Source: Amanita rubescens
Taxonomy: Eukaryota > Basidiomycota > Agaricomycetes > Agaricales > Amanitaceae
DNA: 29,828 nucleotides
Assembly: GCA_015039365.1 (NCBI GenBank)
Contig: WION01000598.1
Location: 1 to 29,828 of the forward strand
Reading direction: 5' to 3'
Position numbers and translations under genes: made by a program
Part shown: piece after piece, positions 7,966 through 17,464 of the stretch
How the letters are laid out: every line of letters begins with the position of its first letter
Position numbering within the stretch: the stretch's first letter is position 1
The notes under the pieces: generated by a model
Databases searched by the model: none
Told to the model about the DNA's origin: nothing
The model's input: the letters and a program-made list of their open reading frames with translations, nothing else

Positions 7966-10764
7966 CTCCCCCTCAATCACGAGAGTGTCCAAGGCAACTT
8001 GAAAAATGCCACCAAACGTCTTCGTCAAGAAAATAAGGCCGGGAAGCCAAAGTTCCGGCGTAAAGTTCTTCAAGAATTCTTCTTCAACAACGGAGTAATC
8101 CAAATTACTCGTCTCTTGTAGGTAAGTCCTTTCACCATAAGCTCGATAACCCATCGGAGCAATAGGTCGAATCATCAACGGCGTCAAGATAGGCCGTTCT
8201 TCTCCCACGTCCTCCGCTCTAATACCGCGACCACCAAAACGTGTAGCACACGAGGTACAACCGGCCACGTCAATGACTCTAAGGTGCGTCTTCTTCACAA
8301 TCAACGCGATCATTTCGAATGACCCAAGGCGTCCGTTTCCAAACAGATGAGGACCGGGATCCACGAGAAAACCTTTCAAAACTGCGGCCACGAAATCGGA
8401 CCATCCAAGGAAAAGTAGGATAGATAATGCCAGAGGTGACAACCAGGTACGTCTTGCCATGTCTTCTTCGACGAAATAGACCCAACCGAAGAGCGCCCAC
8501 GGATCTTCAAACGATATCGATCGGTCTGGGACCCTCTTCTCCTCAAACGCTTGCACTATCCCGTCTAGCCACCCAATGAGTGTGACTGTCCACGCTAACG
8601 CGTCCAGACGCAAAACGCAGCCTGTGTACTCCCTCGACCGATGTCGACCAGTTTCTTCAACGGTTTGCAGCGCTCTGCAAGTCTCTCCTTCGTCTACAAC
8701 ATCTGTTAACTTGCCCAAACGCAAGTAACGCTTAAAATATCGTGCCGGCCAACGCCAGCCAACGTCCCAAACGCTTTCGGTGGCAACCGCCACGCCGCTC
8801 GACGTTCTCAACACTTCTTCAACAGAAATACCAACGGGGATGAGTCCTTCAGGACCATTACTCCCCCTGGACTCATCCACGATCAAGCCCGTGACCAGTA
8901 AGTCCGTTTCTTCAATAACTTTGAAAATTTCTTCATTACTAATGGTGCCACGTTCACGTCTATAGATATCATGTTCAACGTCTTCAAACCACGCGAACGA
9001 AAACTTGTCAATGGGTAAACCACCCGGGTCTTCTTCGGCATCACCAGGACAGGCTTCGGCGTCGAACGCAATTGACCGCGCGCCTTCCGTCGCCTGAGCA
9101 TCGGTAGTAGGCTCTTTCAAGGTATGTTGTCCCAGAATATTCAATTCTTCGTTTAACTGTTTCTCCATCCCCACAACAATAGCTGTGACGATCAAAACGC
9201 AGACAGCCGACCATACTCCCCCTGAATCCGGTATTCGCGCCTGGACCTCATCACCGTCCGCTTTAGGTTCGTCGGCCCAACCGCTTTCAAGCAAACCCAA
9301 ACAGCCGGCATCCAAACTGATGCGGCCCTCAAGGTCATTCGCTAACTCCGGCAACTTCGACGACTTTTCAAAGACGGTCTCAACAGGTTCATTGCGATAA
9401 CCCGACACATGATGACTCGCACTCAAGTCATCAAGACTACAGGGTTCTTCCGCAGGTACGCCGACCTCTTCAACTTTAAGTTCGGTGGGAATAACGACTA
9501 TATCCCCTTTAGATTCGTCTTCATGGGACTCTTCAACATCCGCCCTATCGCAACGCTTCCAGCGTGGATTGCACGGCGGTAAAGAGGAGTTCGGCGGGAA
9601 TACGACGACATCAGCGACGTTCACAACGTCCAGCTTATCGCATTCACCTAACATCTCCACGACATCAGGCTCATCGACCTCATCAATAGCCTCGTAAGTG
9701 GATAATTCGATAACGGCTTCGATAGCTAACGCAGATATCCCTCCAGCGTCGTTCGAATCTTCTTCCAACGGAGCAGCGCTCACGTCCGGATCCCTCGATC
9801 TCGACCTCGACCTCTCGGAGCTAGAGCCAGAACGGGAACCGCCAGATGCGTTCCCTTCGCTCTCTTCGGATTCCGCTTGATCGGTTCTAACAGAACCTTC
9901 CTCATCGCTAGCAGCCATATTTGGACTAGGGCAGGCACCACGGTTGTGCCCTCGGCCCCCGCAATTCCAGCAAACGCTCCGTTTCCCGCGTCTTGGATAT
10001 TTCCTACCCGACCGCGCCTTGGCCTCCTCATCAGGAACCATCGCCAGGGTAGTACCCATATCTTCTTCCGTTCCACTCGAAACTAATCTCTTTTCAGTTT
10101 CGCGCCTATCCCATTCCTCAACGGTAACCTGCATCAACGACACGGCGTCAGATGCCAAATCCGTAACCAGGAAAGAGGACAACTCCGGAACAAAGTTGAT
10201 AACAAGCGACCGATAATCGTCGTCGCTAACGGGAATACCAGCATTTGACAAGGCTTCGTACTTGATACGAACCAAGTTAAATTGCTCTCGTAAGTCCGCG
10301 CCTTTCTCATAATGCATATTCATGAATTCCGAATGCAGTTCGGACCGCATCCGCGTCGACTTCTGCATGAATTCCTTGACGAGTGCAGCCCAGATCTTCG
10401 CAACAGATGGCGTGCACATATACTTGGCGAAAACCAAGTCCGGGAGTTTCATCGACAACATATACAAGGCCAGGTTCTCCTTTCTATCCCACACCGCTAA
10501 CTCATTCGCATAGGCTGCCTTTTCTGCGCTCGAAGCAATATCTTCATTCGCGAGACATGGCTTAGGGTTCGAGCCATCAAAGTGCTCGAATACCCCCATC
10601 TGGCGCACTGCGGTGATGAACTGGTTGTAGAATGATATCCAGTTCCGGCCATTTGCATCGAGTTTCTCGGCAGTTAAGGCAAAAACTTCCAAGGAATCTT
10701 CCATTACAAATTTTGAGTGTTCGCGAGAGTTTTCAACAACTTTTGAGTCGGTTTCCGCGCGCAA
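7744..10764 (-). CDS. Copia-type Gag with long unknown extension (1006 aa)
   Basis: A single ORF covers most of the element. Residues ~22-225 look like copia-type Gag (UBN2-like: LDANGRNWISFYNQF, then KIWAALVKEFMQKS, then SDDDYRSLVINFVPEL). A CCHC knuckle follows, CWNCGGRGHNRGAC (C265, C268, H273, C278), then an Arg/Ser-rich stretch near 310-330. Residues ~330-1006 are acidic and unlike any protease, integrase or polymerase I know. They contain hydrophobic stretches that could span membranes (VWSAVCVLIVTAIVVGM, WLSPLALSILLFLGW). The last ~74 codons lie in the 3' LTR. Gag would form the particle that packages the RNA. The first Met is 20 bases inside the LTR; M21 (MEDSLEVF) is an alternative start closer to usual Gag N termini. 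The ORF is undamaged, consistent with recent activity. Confidence 0.8.
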   Translation of the reverse strand: MRAETDSKVVENSREHSKFVMEDSLEVFALTAEKLDANGRNWISFYNQFITAVRQMGVFEHFDGSNPKPCLANEDIASSAEKAAYANELAVWDRKENLALYMLSMKLPDLVFAKYMCTPSVAKIWAALVKEFMQKSTRMRSELHSEFMNMHYEKGADLREQFNLVRIKYEALSNAGIPVSDDDYRSLVINFVPELSSFLVTDLASDAVSLMQVTVEEWDRRETEKRLVSSGTEEDMGTTLAMVPDEEAKARSGRKYPRRGKRSVCWNCGGRGHNRGACPSPNMAASDEEGSVRTDQAESEESEGNASGGSRSGSSSERSRSRSRDPDVSAAPLEEDSNDAGGISALAIEAVIELSTYEAIDEVDEPDVVEMLGECDKLDVVNVADVVVFPPNSSLPPCNPRWKRCDRADVEESHEDESKGDIVVIPTELKVEEVGVPAEEPCSLDDLSASHHVSGYRNEPVETVFEKSSKLPELANDLEGRISLDAGCLGLLESGWADEPKADGDEVQARIPDSGGVWSAVCVLIVTAIVVGMEKQLNEELNILGQHTLKEPTTDAQATEGARSIAFDAEACPGDAEEDPGGLPIDKFSFAWFEDVEHDIYRRERGTISNEEIFKVIEETDLLVTGLIVDESRGSNGPEGLIPVGISVEEVLRTSSGVAVATESVWDVGWRWPARYFKRYLRLGKLTDVVDEGETCRALQTVEETGRHRSREYTGCVLRLDALAWTVTLIGWLDGIVQAFEEKRVPDRSISFEDPWALFGWVYFVEEDMARRTWLSPLALSILLFLGWSDFVAAVLKGFLVDPGPHLFGNGRLGSFEMIALIVKKTHLRVIDVAGCTSCATRFGGRGIRAEDVGEERPILTPLMIRPIAPMGYRAYGERTYLQETSNLDYSVVEEEFLKNFTPELWLPGLIFLTKTFGGIFQVALDTLVIEGECWSIWDTETITVCRTFVVRALGALAHTRESRIDPTFHIRSYFPVEINCTVNFPLLEVWLWDTDTSVVYRIRLR
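7745..7882. other. Cluster of three near-perfect inverted repeats in the LTR
   Basis: Stem 1 pairs 7745-7756 with 7766-7777 (12 bp, 9-base loop). Next is a perfect 26 bp palindrome at 7809-7834 (centre CTGTACAG). Stem 3 is 7857-7868 with 7871-7882 (12 bp around CA). The same set occurs in the other LTR, 3,167 bases to the right. Role unknown; a structured RNA end, packaging signal or protein-binding sites are possible. Confidence 0.8.
7966..7974 (-). other. Polypurine tract
   Basis: On the element strand this reads GAGGGGGAG directly before the 3' LTR, the expected position for priming of plus-strand DNA synthesis. Confidence 0.8.
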
Positions 10765-10767
10765 CGG

Positions 10768-10784
10768 GCGCGGGGCCCATAACC
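10768..10784 (-). other. Primer-binding site, complementary to tRNA-iMet anticodon region
   Basis: On the element strand GGTTATGGGCCCCGCGC starts right after the 5' LTR. GGTTATGGGCCC is the complement of the initiator-Met anticodon stem-loop (…GGGCCCAUAACC…). Internal priming by a half tRNA-iMet is the classic mode of Drosophila copia and its relatives, and supports the Copia assignment. Confidence 0.8.
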
Positions 10785-11132
10785 TGTAGAAATATACGAG
10801 CTCAGTCGTATACGATAAACGACTATATTAAGTAACTAGCTAACCTGTAGAAATATACGAGCTAGTACAAATGTGTAAACATACTAAATATGTGCAATAT
10901 AAACAGGTACTCACCTCAGTCGTATACGATAAACGACTGAGGTGTCTGTGTCCCAAAGCCACACTTCAAGCAACGGGAAATTAACTGTACAGTTAATTTC
11001 CACTGGGAAGTACGACCGAATATGGAAAGTCGGATCAATCCGACTTTCCCGCGTATGCGCCAAAGCGCCCAAGGCTCGTACAACAAAAGTACGACACACC
11101 GTGATTGTCTCCGTATCCCATATACTCCAACA
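10785..11132 (-). repeat. LTR (5' LTR of the element)
   Basis: 348 bp, the same length and, by eye, the same sequence as 7618-7965. It would contain the element promoter, directing transcription leftwards, antisense to the interrupted gene. Confidence 0.92.
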
Positions 11133-11137
11133 GGGCC
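11133..11137. other. Target-site duplication, right (GGGCC)
   Basis: Matches 7613-7617. The host reading frame resumes at 11138, exactly as needed to rejoin exon 2. Confidence 0.9.
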
Positions 11138-12353
11138 TAACTCGGACATTGAGGAGTCCAGTAATAATGATTCGACGGACGCCTCAGTACTTGACATTGA
11201 CTTGGAGGTAGATAGTAGCAATATTGAGGTTGCCTCCGAGAACCTGGACGCCGGATCGACGGAGGTATGAAAGTCTGCTGCTATGAACACATATGCTGAG
11301 CGAAGTTCATACAGGTTCTTGACATGGGTCACAGTGCTGAAGCATTACTGCAGTGGATGAGAACCTTTGTCCTCCCGTTCCTCGGGAAGCGAATATTGGA
11401 GAATAAATGTGAAGATCTGGAGGCAAAACACCCCGGTAGTGAAGTCAGGATATCTGTCCTTGCTACTGATCATATCCAATATTTTGTTCCGCCATGGGAC
11501 AAATTCGTTCCGTACATCGAAAGCGCATTAAAAGGATGCCCAGCCAACGGTCCTAGTCTTGACGAGGTTATTGCCACCATCCGTACTGAACTTGGGGAGG
11601 GGAAACAATATGGTCCTGCACACCGTGACAGTATTGTTCCTTATTTCAAGGACCTTTTGTTTCCTAGCGATGAATCGGATCAAGAAACACCGACAATTTC
11701 TCTGAGCGTACATTGCGAGTCTGCGCTCACATCGCTTTCACAGCACTATTATGATGCTATTAAGGACCAGAATGACACCGACCTAATCGATGCTTGTAAG
11801 GTAATTATCTTAGAGTGCATGTGAAAGTTTTGGATTGACTGCCAATTTTTCACAGAAATTGTATACACCCATGATTGCGGTGTCCAAGTTATGTTGCCTG
11901 GCGTGTTGGGAGCTCCTTGAGGTGTTGAGGAAAGATGGTGATGTGGACCCCAGCGACACTTCCCCGAAGTTCGTCACTCGTGGCTTTCATTCTCACGTTT
12001 ATCCAACTGTGCTGCCCCCTTGGATTCAACCCCAGCAGAAGGAACAGATGATATCAAAGTTCCAAAGCTACCTCGGCAGTGAACTGGTAGCGATGGTCTC
12101 CGCGCTGAAGAAAATACATTCCGCGAACCGCAAGGATGGCAAGACACATCAGCGGAGTGGCAGTTCAGACATTATTCAAGCGAGTAGCAGTTCAAACGTT
12201 AGTCAAGAAAGTAGCTCGACCGTGAGCACTGGAAGCGCCTTCAATATCCAAGGTAAAAAACTCGCCCTCTCTAAGAAGATCCTCAGGGTCAATGCAAGTT
12301 TCCGAAAACTCGGGATCCATCGAGGTGGTAGGCCCCTCCTTGACGCGTATTAG

Positions 12354-12882
12354 TTGCCCTGCTCGCACTTTTAAATTTATAGACTAATTGATAACCTGTA
12401 GCGGCTTATTTATATTATCATTTATGCCTCAGACCTTTCACTCGACTTCCACATAGTCTTCTGCGCTGTTGTACCCTGTTTAACTAGGTTTTTGATCGGT
12501 AGTAGTAGAGTATAATATCAAGAAAATGTGACGTAGTGCCAAAGTCACTCAGTGGGAAGTGTCGGTCAGTTGAACTTTTGTTGTCCGTTGGACGAGTAGT
12601 ACTACTAGGCTACCGCACTGCTAGTCACGGTCACGGTCACTATTGAAGAGTCCGATACCGTTTGGGATGGTTGGGCCGACAAGGCCTCACTGTCTCCCAC
12701 AGCCGACTCCAACAAGATTGTGGGCTCGTGGCACCCTCAAATCCGATATTTCTCTTGTTCCTGACACTCCGAACTGGAGATACTGTTGACTCTTGCTCTT
12801 GCCACTCGACAGGTGTTGCCGAAGTGAGTCAACAAATTCTGCGCCGTTTTCCTTTTAATCATAGGATTACATCGACTCAGCC
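12354..12882 (+). promoter_or_regulatory. Spacer between the two deaminase-like genes
   Basis: Contains the 3' flank of copy 1 and, from about 12690, the 5' flank of copy 2 that matches 6110-6310. A short direct repeat (CACGGT) occurs near 12625-12640. No further gene is seen. Confidence 0.5.
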
Positions 12883-15441
12883 ATGAGTACTAGGAAAGAC
12901 CCACAGGAAGAGACTTCCAGATTTGTGGAACATCCGCAAGCGGAGAAGATGGAACCGTTCACAATCATTAGTATGCTGCTACGCCTTGCTGTTACACTAA
13001 GGCACCAACGTGGTGACCTATCCATGCAAAGATCCACAGGACTTGGAGCACGTACAACGGGAGGCTTAATTATGGATTCCCAAGAGGAGGACGATAAAAT
13101 CAATTTTACAACGCTGGATGCGTTTACCGCAATCCTTACGCTAGACCGCGAAGTTATTGCTGCATGTTACGAGTCAGCAGAGCCTCTCAAGGTCAACAGT
13201 ATATCTGAAGACACCTGTGATGACCCCGTCATCAATCCAAGCCAGGAGAATATGATGCCTCTACACGTTATCATTCTTGGTAATCCTGACATGAAGACCA
13301 ATGCCAAAGGCGATGAAGTAAACTGTAATGATCATAACGTCAGATTCGTTACCGGCGGGACCGACTATTGGCCAAAGATAAAAAAGTCCGACATCTTGAA
13401 TATCAACCCCTTAGGCTACTTAAATTCCTCGTGAGTAGATTTATCCGCTACCATTGCCATCGGTCCATGAATCTCTGGCTCACATCAAATCATCAGCAAT
13501 GCGATGGACCCATATTCTCATGCAAAAACAGTCTGTGCGTATCTCAACGATTACAAGTTGGGTGACGAGTCCGCGCGGGAAGACTATTCAAATAGATTCT
13601 GGAACTATCTCTTTTCCATTTCCTGGAAAAGGATGCATCGACGGATGGCCTCCTGGTCAGGACGGGGCTTCATCGATACATTGGATAGGGGTTGGAAAAA
13701 TGTCAAGGTCAACACCTATCCGAAATGGAAAGCGATATGTAAAGGCAACGGTGACGATTCCCTAGAAATGATGATCAGCGGCATGCATGATATGGATATT
13801 GGCCTCATGGACTGGCTCCGGAAGGCTTATCCCGAAAGCGAAGGAGAGGACCATTTTTTAGGGATCTTACTTCAATCGATCAAATCCCGTCAACTTCTCT
13901 TTTCTCAGCGCACTGCCATGGCCTACCACAAACTCGTTGTCGCCACATTTATTGTGGTTGGATCAATCCTTGGATCCATGGATTGTTTACAGCGCATATG
14001 GAACAAGCATAATAAGCGAAGCTCGGAAGCTAAAGTCAAATTGGAGAGCTTGGAGAACTTTGCCCACTTAGCCCAATGGTTCACCCGTCTACTACTTTCC
14101 ATCTTGGCCTCCGCGTCATTTAGGGAGTATATCTTATTCATGACACATGAGGGCATCGACCACCTCATACCTCGATCCAGCTGTGAAACATTATATATGG
14201 CGGAGTGGAAGCAGCGCGTACTATCGGTACCAGATACAAATGATGACTCCTTGGTGTCCGAGTCCCCACCAAGCCCCAGTAACAATGATTTGACGAACAC
14301 CTCGGTACTTGACATTGGTTTGGAGGAAGATAGTAGCAATAATGAGGTTGCCTCTGAGGATGACTCGGGTGCCGGATTGACAGAGGTATGAAAATCTGCT
14401 GCTAAGAACTCGTATGTTGAGCGAATTTCGCGCAGGTTCCGGATCCGAAAAATGCCAATGCCCAAGCATTTCTGCAGTGGATAAGAACCTTTGCCCTCCC
14501 CTTCCTCGGGAAGCGAATATTGGAGAATAAATGTGAAGCTCTCCATGGACAGCACCCTGATAGTGAAGTCAGGATATCTGTCCTTGCCGCCAATCGTATC
14601 CAATACCTCGTCCCGCCGTGGGACGAATTTGTTCCGTACATCGAAAGGGCATTAAAAAGATGCCCAGCGGATGGTCCTAGTCTTGACGAAGTTGTCACCA
14701 TTATCAGTATTGAACTTAAGAAGAATAAACGATATGGTCCTGCGCACGGTGTTATTGCTAACTTCAAGAGCGTTTTGTTTCCTGGCGACGCATCGCATCA
14801 AGGAACACCGACGATTGCTCTATGCGTACATTGCGAGGCTGTGCTAGCATCGCTTGCGCTCTACTATGATGACGCAATTAAGGATCAGAATGATACCAAC
14901 CTAATCAATGCCTGTAAGGTACTTATCTTAGCGCATGTGTGAAATTTTTGGATTGACTGCCAAACTTTCGCAGAAATTGTATACATCCATGATTGCGGTG
15001 TCCAAGTCATGTTGCCCGGTGTGTTGGGAGCTCCTTAAGGTGTTGAGGAACAATGGCGATGTGGACCCCAGCGACACTTCCTCGAAGTTTGCCGTTCGTG
15101 GTTTTCATTCTCACATTTATCCAATCGTATTGCCCCCTTGGATTCAACCCTCGCAGAAGGAACAAATGATATCAAAGTTCCAAATCCACCTCGGCAGTGA
15201 ATTGGTAAAGATGACGTCTGCGCTTAAGAAGATACACCTCGAGGATGGCATGACGCATCGGCGGAGTGGCAGTTCAGAGATCAGTCAAGCAAGTAACAGT
15301 TCAAAAATTAGCCAAGAAAGCAGCTCGGTCATGAGCACTGCAAGCACCACCCAGGGTAAAAAATACGGCATCTCCAAGGCGGTGAACAGTATCACTGCAC
15401 GTTTCCGAAAAATTGGGATCCGTCGAGGCGATGACCTTTGA
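12883..15441 (+). CDS. OTT_1508-like deaminase-fold protein, copy 2 (795 aa)
   Basis: Proposed exons: 12883-13430, 13497-14385, 14436-14918 and 14974-15441, with GT-AG introns of 66, 50 and 55 bases. The joined CDS is 2,388 nt with no stop. The N-terminal ~480 residues are family-specific and I recognise no domain in them. The distal half carries a deaminase-type zinc signature: CVHCEAVL gives H-x-E (H611, E613), and SKSCCPVCWELL gives C-x2-C (C654, C657), followed by RGFHSHIYP and LPPWIQP, as expected for the fungal OTT_1508-like clade of the cytidine-deaminase fold. His/Cys residues would bind zinc and Glu would shuttle protons. The natural substrate is unknown; a nucleic-acid role is the published proposal. 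The C-terminal ~60 residues are Ser-rich and low complexity. All splice positions are shared with copy 1. It is the only unbroken copy here. Confidence 0.75.
14063..14242 (+). repeat. 180 bp tract identical to 7431-7610
   Basis: Partner of the tract in copy 1. Similarity drops on both sides: the base before (G versus A) and sequence after 14242 diverge at once. Confidence 0.85.
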
Positions 15442-15844
15442 CGCGTACTATTAGTCAGTCACTGCCTTGCTCGGACTTCGTTTTCCAGATGGCCTTGCGT
15501 CTGCCGCTGGCCACGTGTATACGGACTAGTAGCGATAGAGTTTCAATTGTCATGTACGGTACTAGTAATATGACTCTGTCGAAAATTGCTTGCCCTCTCA
15601 CGGGCCGAGCGTTGCGGGTGGAGAGCTTCGAATTCGTCACTTTACTCCTAGTCATCATCTATACTCGCGCGTCGTCGAGTCACGTGAAAGAGACGTCAGA
15701 GAGTAAGAGAGCCCCAAAACAGAGCCAAATAGAGCAACCCGCGGGTGCTGCAATCCGAGGCGAGTCGGGCGACCCACATGCCCGCTTACTATTCTCCGCG
15801 CTCCTTTTCGAAGCTCACCGCCTTCAAACGTGTGCACTGTCCGC
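15442..15844. other. 3' flank of copy 2, no gene seen
   Basis: A 165-codon plus-strand ORF starts four bases before the stop of copy 2 and crosses this stretch into the inverted-repeat arm. It has no recognisable motif and I take it as chance. Confidence 0.45.
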
Positions 15845-16257
15845 TAAATCATATCTAGCAGCGGCTTCCTTACCAGTTGGACTTGGCCTTGTGCTCTCAG
15901 AAGGAGTCTTATCATCAGTAGTTTTCGCGATTTAAACCGCGACCTTTCACTTTTTTGGGTACGTTCCCTCGTCTTTTTCATACTCAGCTTCTTAATAGTG
16001 ACAGTCACCGAAGATATGCCATCTGCCTTTTGTTCATCTGCGGAGGCAAAAGTTCTACTCGAAAATCGGAGGCTTGATGGTAAGTTAGAAACAGCATGAA
16101 CGACAAGGGTTTCTGAATGTGATTTCAGTATCTCTTGGACCATTTGACGGACGAGTTACGGCTCTTCATCCCCAGCATCGCGACTTCTATATTGCCACGC
16201 CAAACCAAGATGATGTGTTCGCACCTCCTGGTCCTTGCAACGTATACGCCAGGTTCT
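15845..16257 (+). repeat. Right arm of ~400 bp inverted duplication
   Basis: Inverted relative of 5498-5900: upstream flank, exon 1, intron 1 and start of exon 2 of the 659-residue gene. Similarity stops abruptly near 16257. Confidence 0.65.
16016..16257 (+). pseudogene. 5' fragment of the 659-residue hypothetical gene
   Basis: Exon 1 (16016-16079) reads MPSAFCSSAEAKVLLENRR; the 49-base intron (16080-16128) keeps GTAAGT and TTTCAG; exon 2 (from 16129) reads SLGPFDGRVTALHPQHRDF and stays open to …CNVYARF before similarity ends. Only about 64 of 659 residues remain. Promoter and splice sites look usable, so a transcript could run into the TBC fragment that follows. Confidence 0.8.
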
Positions 16258-17095
16258 GGACCGCATATTTTAAAAGTACGGTCTCGTTTATTGTTGAACT
16301 CCGCTATTTTGCGAGTCTTTTTCTTAGCTCACGGCCGCAACCTGACTCTTGTTGCGTTATCCCAATGTATAAGGCTAGTTCAAGTCGAATTTCCGAACAG
16401 ACTACGTGGAGAAGTATGGGAAACGCTTTCTGGATCTATTTTCTTTCGTTTCACGAATCCCCGCTACTACGATCGGGTGCTAGAGGAACACAAGGGCAGA
16501 ACTAGTACAAGCACAGAAGATATTGAGAAGGATTCGCATAGAAGTCTAGCCGAATATGCCGGATACCAGTCCGAGGATGGGATAGTGCACACCACCGGGT
16601 GCTGCAAGCGTATTCGTTCAAGAACTTGGAACTTGGAACTTGGGTACTGTCAAGTTGGTGTATAGGCGATGAACATATTTGCAGTGGCGATTTTAATGTT
16701 AGGTCTTCCCTTTTCGTCCTCTTTGACTCAGATTCGCTTATCAAATGCGATTCGCAGTTATATGTCAGGCGTCTTGGCTTCTGGAGGTGCTATGTGATAG
16801 ATCACTACCAAGATATTATGCGTATGTCGCCGTCTGACCATTCTCTTCTTCGGTACTAACGATACATGGTCTACAGGCCATTGATGCACGGGACGCTCCT
16901 CGATCAACGCATCTTCGAAGCTCTAGTAGCCAGATGTCCTCCTATGATCCACAATCACTTTGAAATGGTTGACGTCCAACTACCGGTCGCGTCGCTTCCC
17001 TGGTTCCTCAGTTTGTATGTGAAACTTCACTCGTTTCACGATCAGGGCTGACAGAAGTCTCAGATATATCAACAGTATGCCTATGGTCTTCGATG
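16258..17095 (+). pseudogene. TBC-domain RabGAP fragment (Gyp2-like), broken
   Basis: Starting right where the previous fragment ends, pieces of a TBC domain can be read: ILRVFFLAHGRNLTLV, FPNRLRGEVWETLSGS, DIEKDSHRSL (the IxxDxxR arginine-finger motif), then in another frame VLQAYSFKN, then LGYCQ (glutamine finger), AMNIF after an in-frame stop, QASWLLEVLCDR, an intron-like gap ending near 16877, MHGTLLDQRIFEALVARC, VASLPWFLSLY and finally INSMPMVF near 17085. Lesions include a frameshift near 16595, a 7-base tandem duplication (TTGGAAC at 16626-16639), and a 12-base insertion with a stop after YCQ. TBC proteins stimulate Rab GTP hydrolysis in membrane traffic; yeast Gyp2/Mdr1 is the closest pattern I recall. 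The N-terminal GRAM domains and the rest of the C terminus are missing. Confidence 0.75.
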
Positions 17096-17464
17096 ACCCA
17101 ACCAGCGTCAACCGAACGCCGCGTGGTTTGGTTACAAGACAACAGTCACGCCATTGAAACTCCTGCAGTTGTGGATCGGCTGCTGGCACAACGGAGGAAT
17201 CATCTGGAGCATCGTCGACTGCCCAAACCCTATCGAGATATAGATAGAACCTGAGCCTCCAGTGCCTGTTTCTCGCAGGTCCTGCCTGAATGCGTCCAAG
17301 CCGATCCAGACGCATCTCCTCTGCAGCAGTGACCCATCAAGTTTTCATGTGACGGATTCGGGCTTATTATGCTATTCCTCTACCTGGACGTGATGCTCTG
17401 CATCATTCATCTTCCAACGGTTTAATAGAGTCGTCTCCTAACACCCACCTGGTCGAAGAGGGGC
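17096..17464. other. No gene assigned
   Basis: A 111-codon minus-strand ORF ends inside the TBC fragment, and a plus-strand frame (WLQDNSHAIETP, then RRNHLEHRRLPKPYRDI, about 17120-17245) looks protein-like but matches nothing I know. It could be a further captured gene piece. Confidence 0.35.

Larger units (their letters stand above)
7618..11132 (-). mobile_element. Non-autonomous Ty1/copia-type LTR retrotransposon (Gag-only)
   Basis: A complete 3,515 bp insertion: two 348 bp LTRs starting TG and ending CA, 5 bp target duplications, a primer-binding site directly inside the right LTR, and a purine tract directly inside the left LTR. The element reads on the minus strand, antisense to the gene it interrupts; its 5' LTR is 10785-11132. 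The 2,819 bp internal region carries a single ORF with a copia-type Gag and CCHC knuckle. I see no protease D-S/T-G, integrase HHCC/DDE or reverse-transcriptase YxDD motif. It therefore resembles a TR-GAG-type element that depends on a relative for enzymes. The LTRs look identical by eye, so insertion was very recent. Confidence 0.9.
6311..12353 (+). pseudogene. OTT_1508-like deaminase gene, copy 1, split by an LTR element
   Basis: Proposed exons: 6311-6810, 6868-7617 continuing at 11138-11264, 11315-11800 and 11856-12353. Introns of 57, 50 and 55 bases sit where copy 2 has them. Skipping the element and one target duplicate gives a 2,361 nt frame (786 residues) without stops, so only the insertion breaks the gene. 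Deaminase-type ligands remain in the distal exons: VHCE (H592, E594 of the joined protein) and CCLAC (C635-x2-C638), followed by RGFHSHVYP and LPPW. As it stands, translation from 6311 would end at 7651 after ten LTR-encoded residues (~427 aa), losing the whole catalytic part. The family (OTT_1508-like, Pfam PF14441 from memory) is proposed to act on nucleic acids; activity here is untested. The start at 6311 was chosen by alignment with copy 2. Confidence 0.75.

Noticed and set aside
8279..8500. Other-frame ORFs inside the Copia element on both strands
   Set aside because: They are shadows of the 1,006-codon Gag-extension ORF.
15438..15935. 165-codon plus-strand ORF after copy 2
   Set aside because: No motif, overlaps the inverted-repeat flank, and is not conserved as a frame in the other arm.
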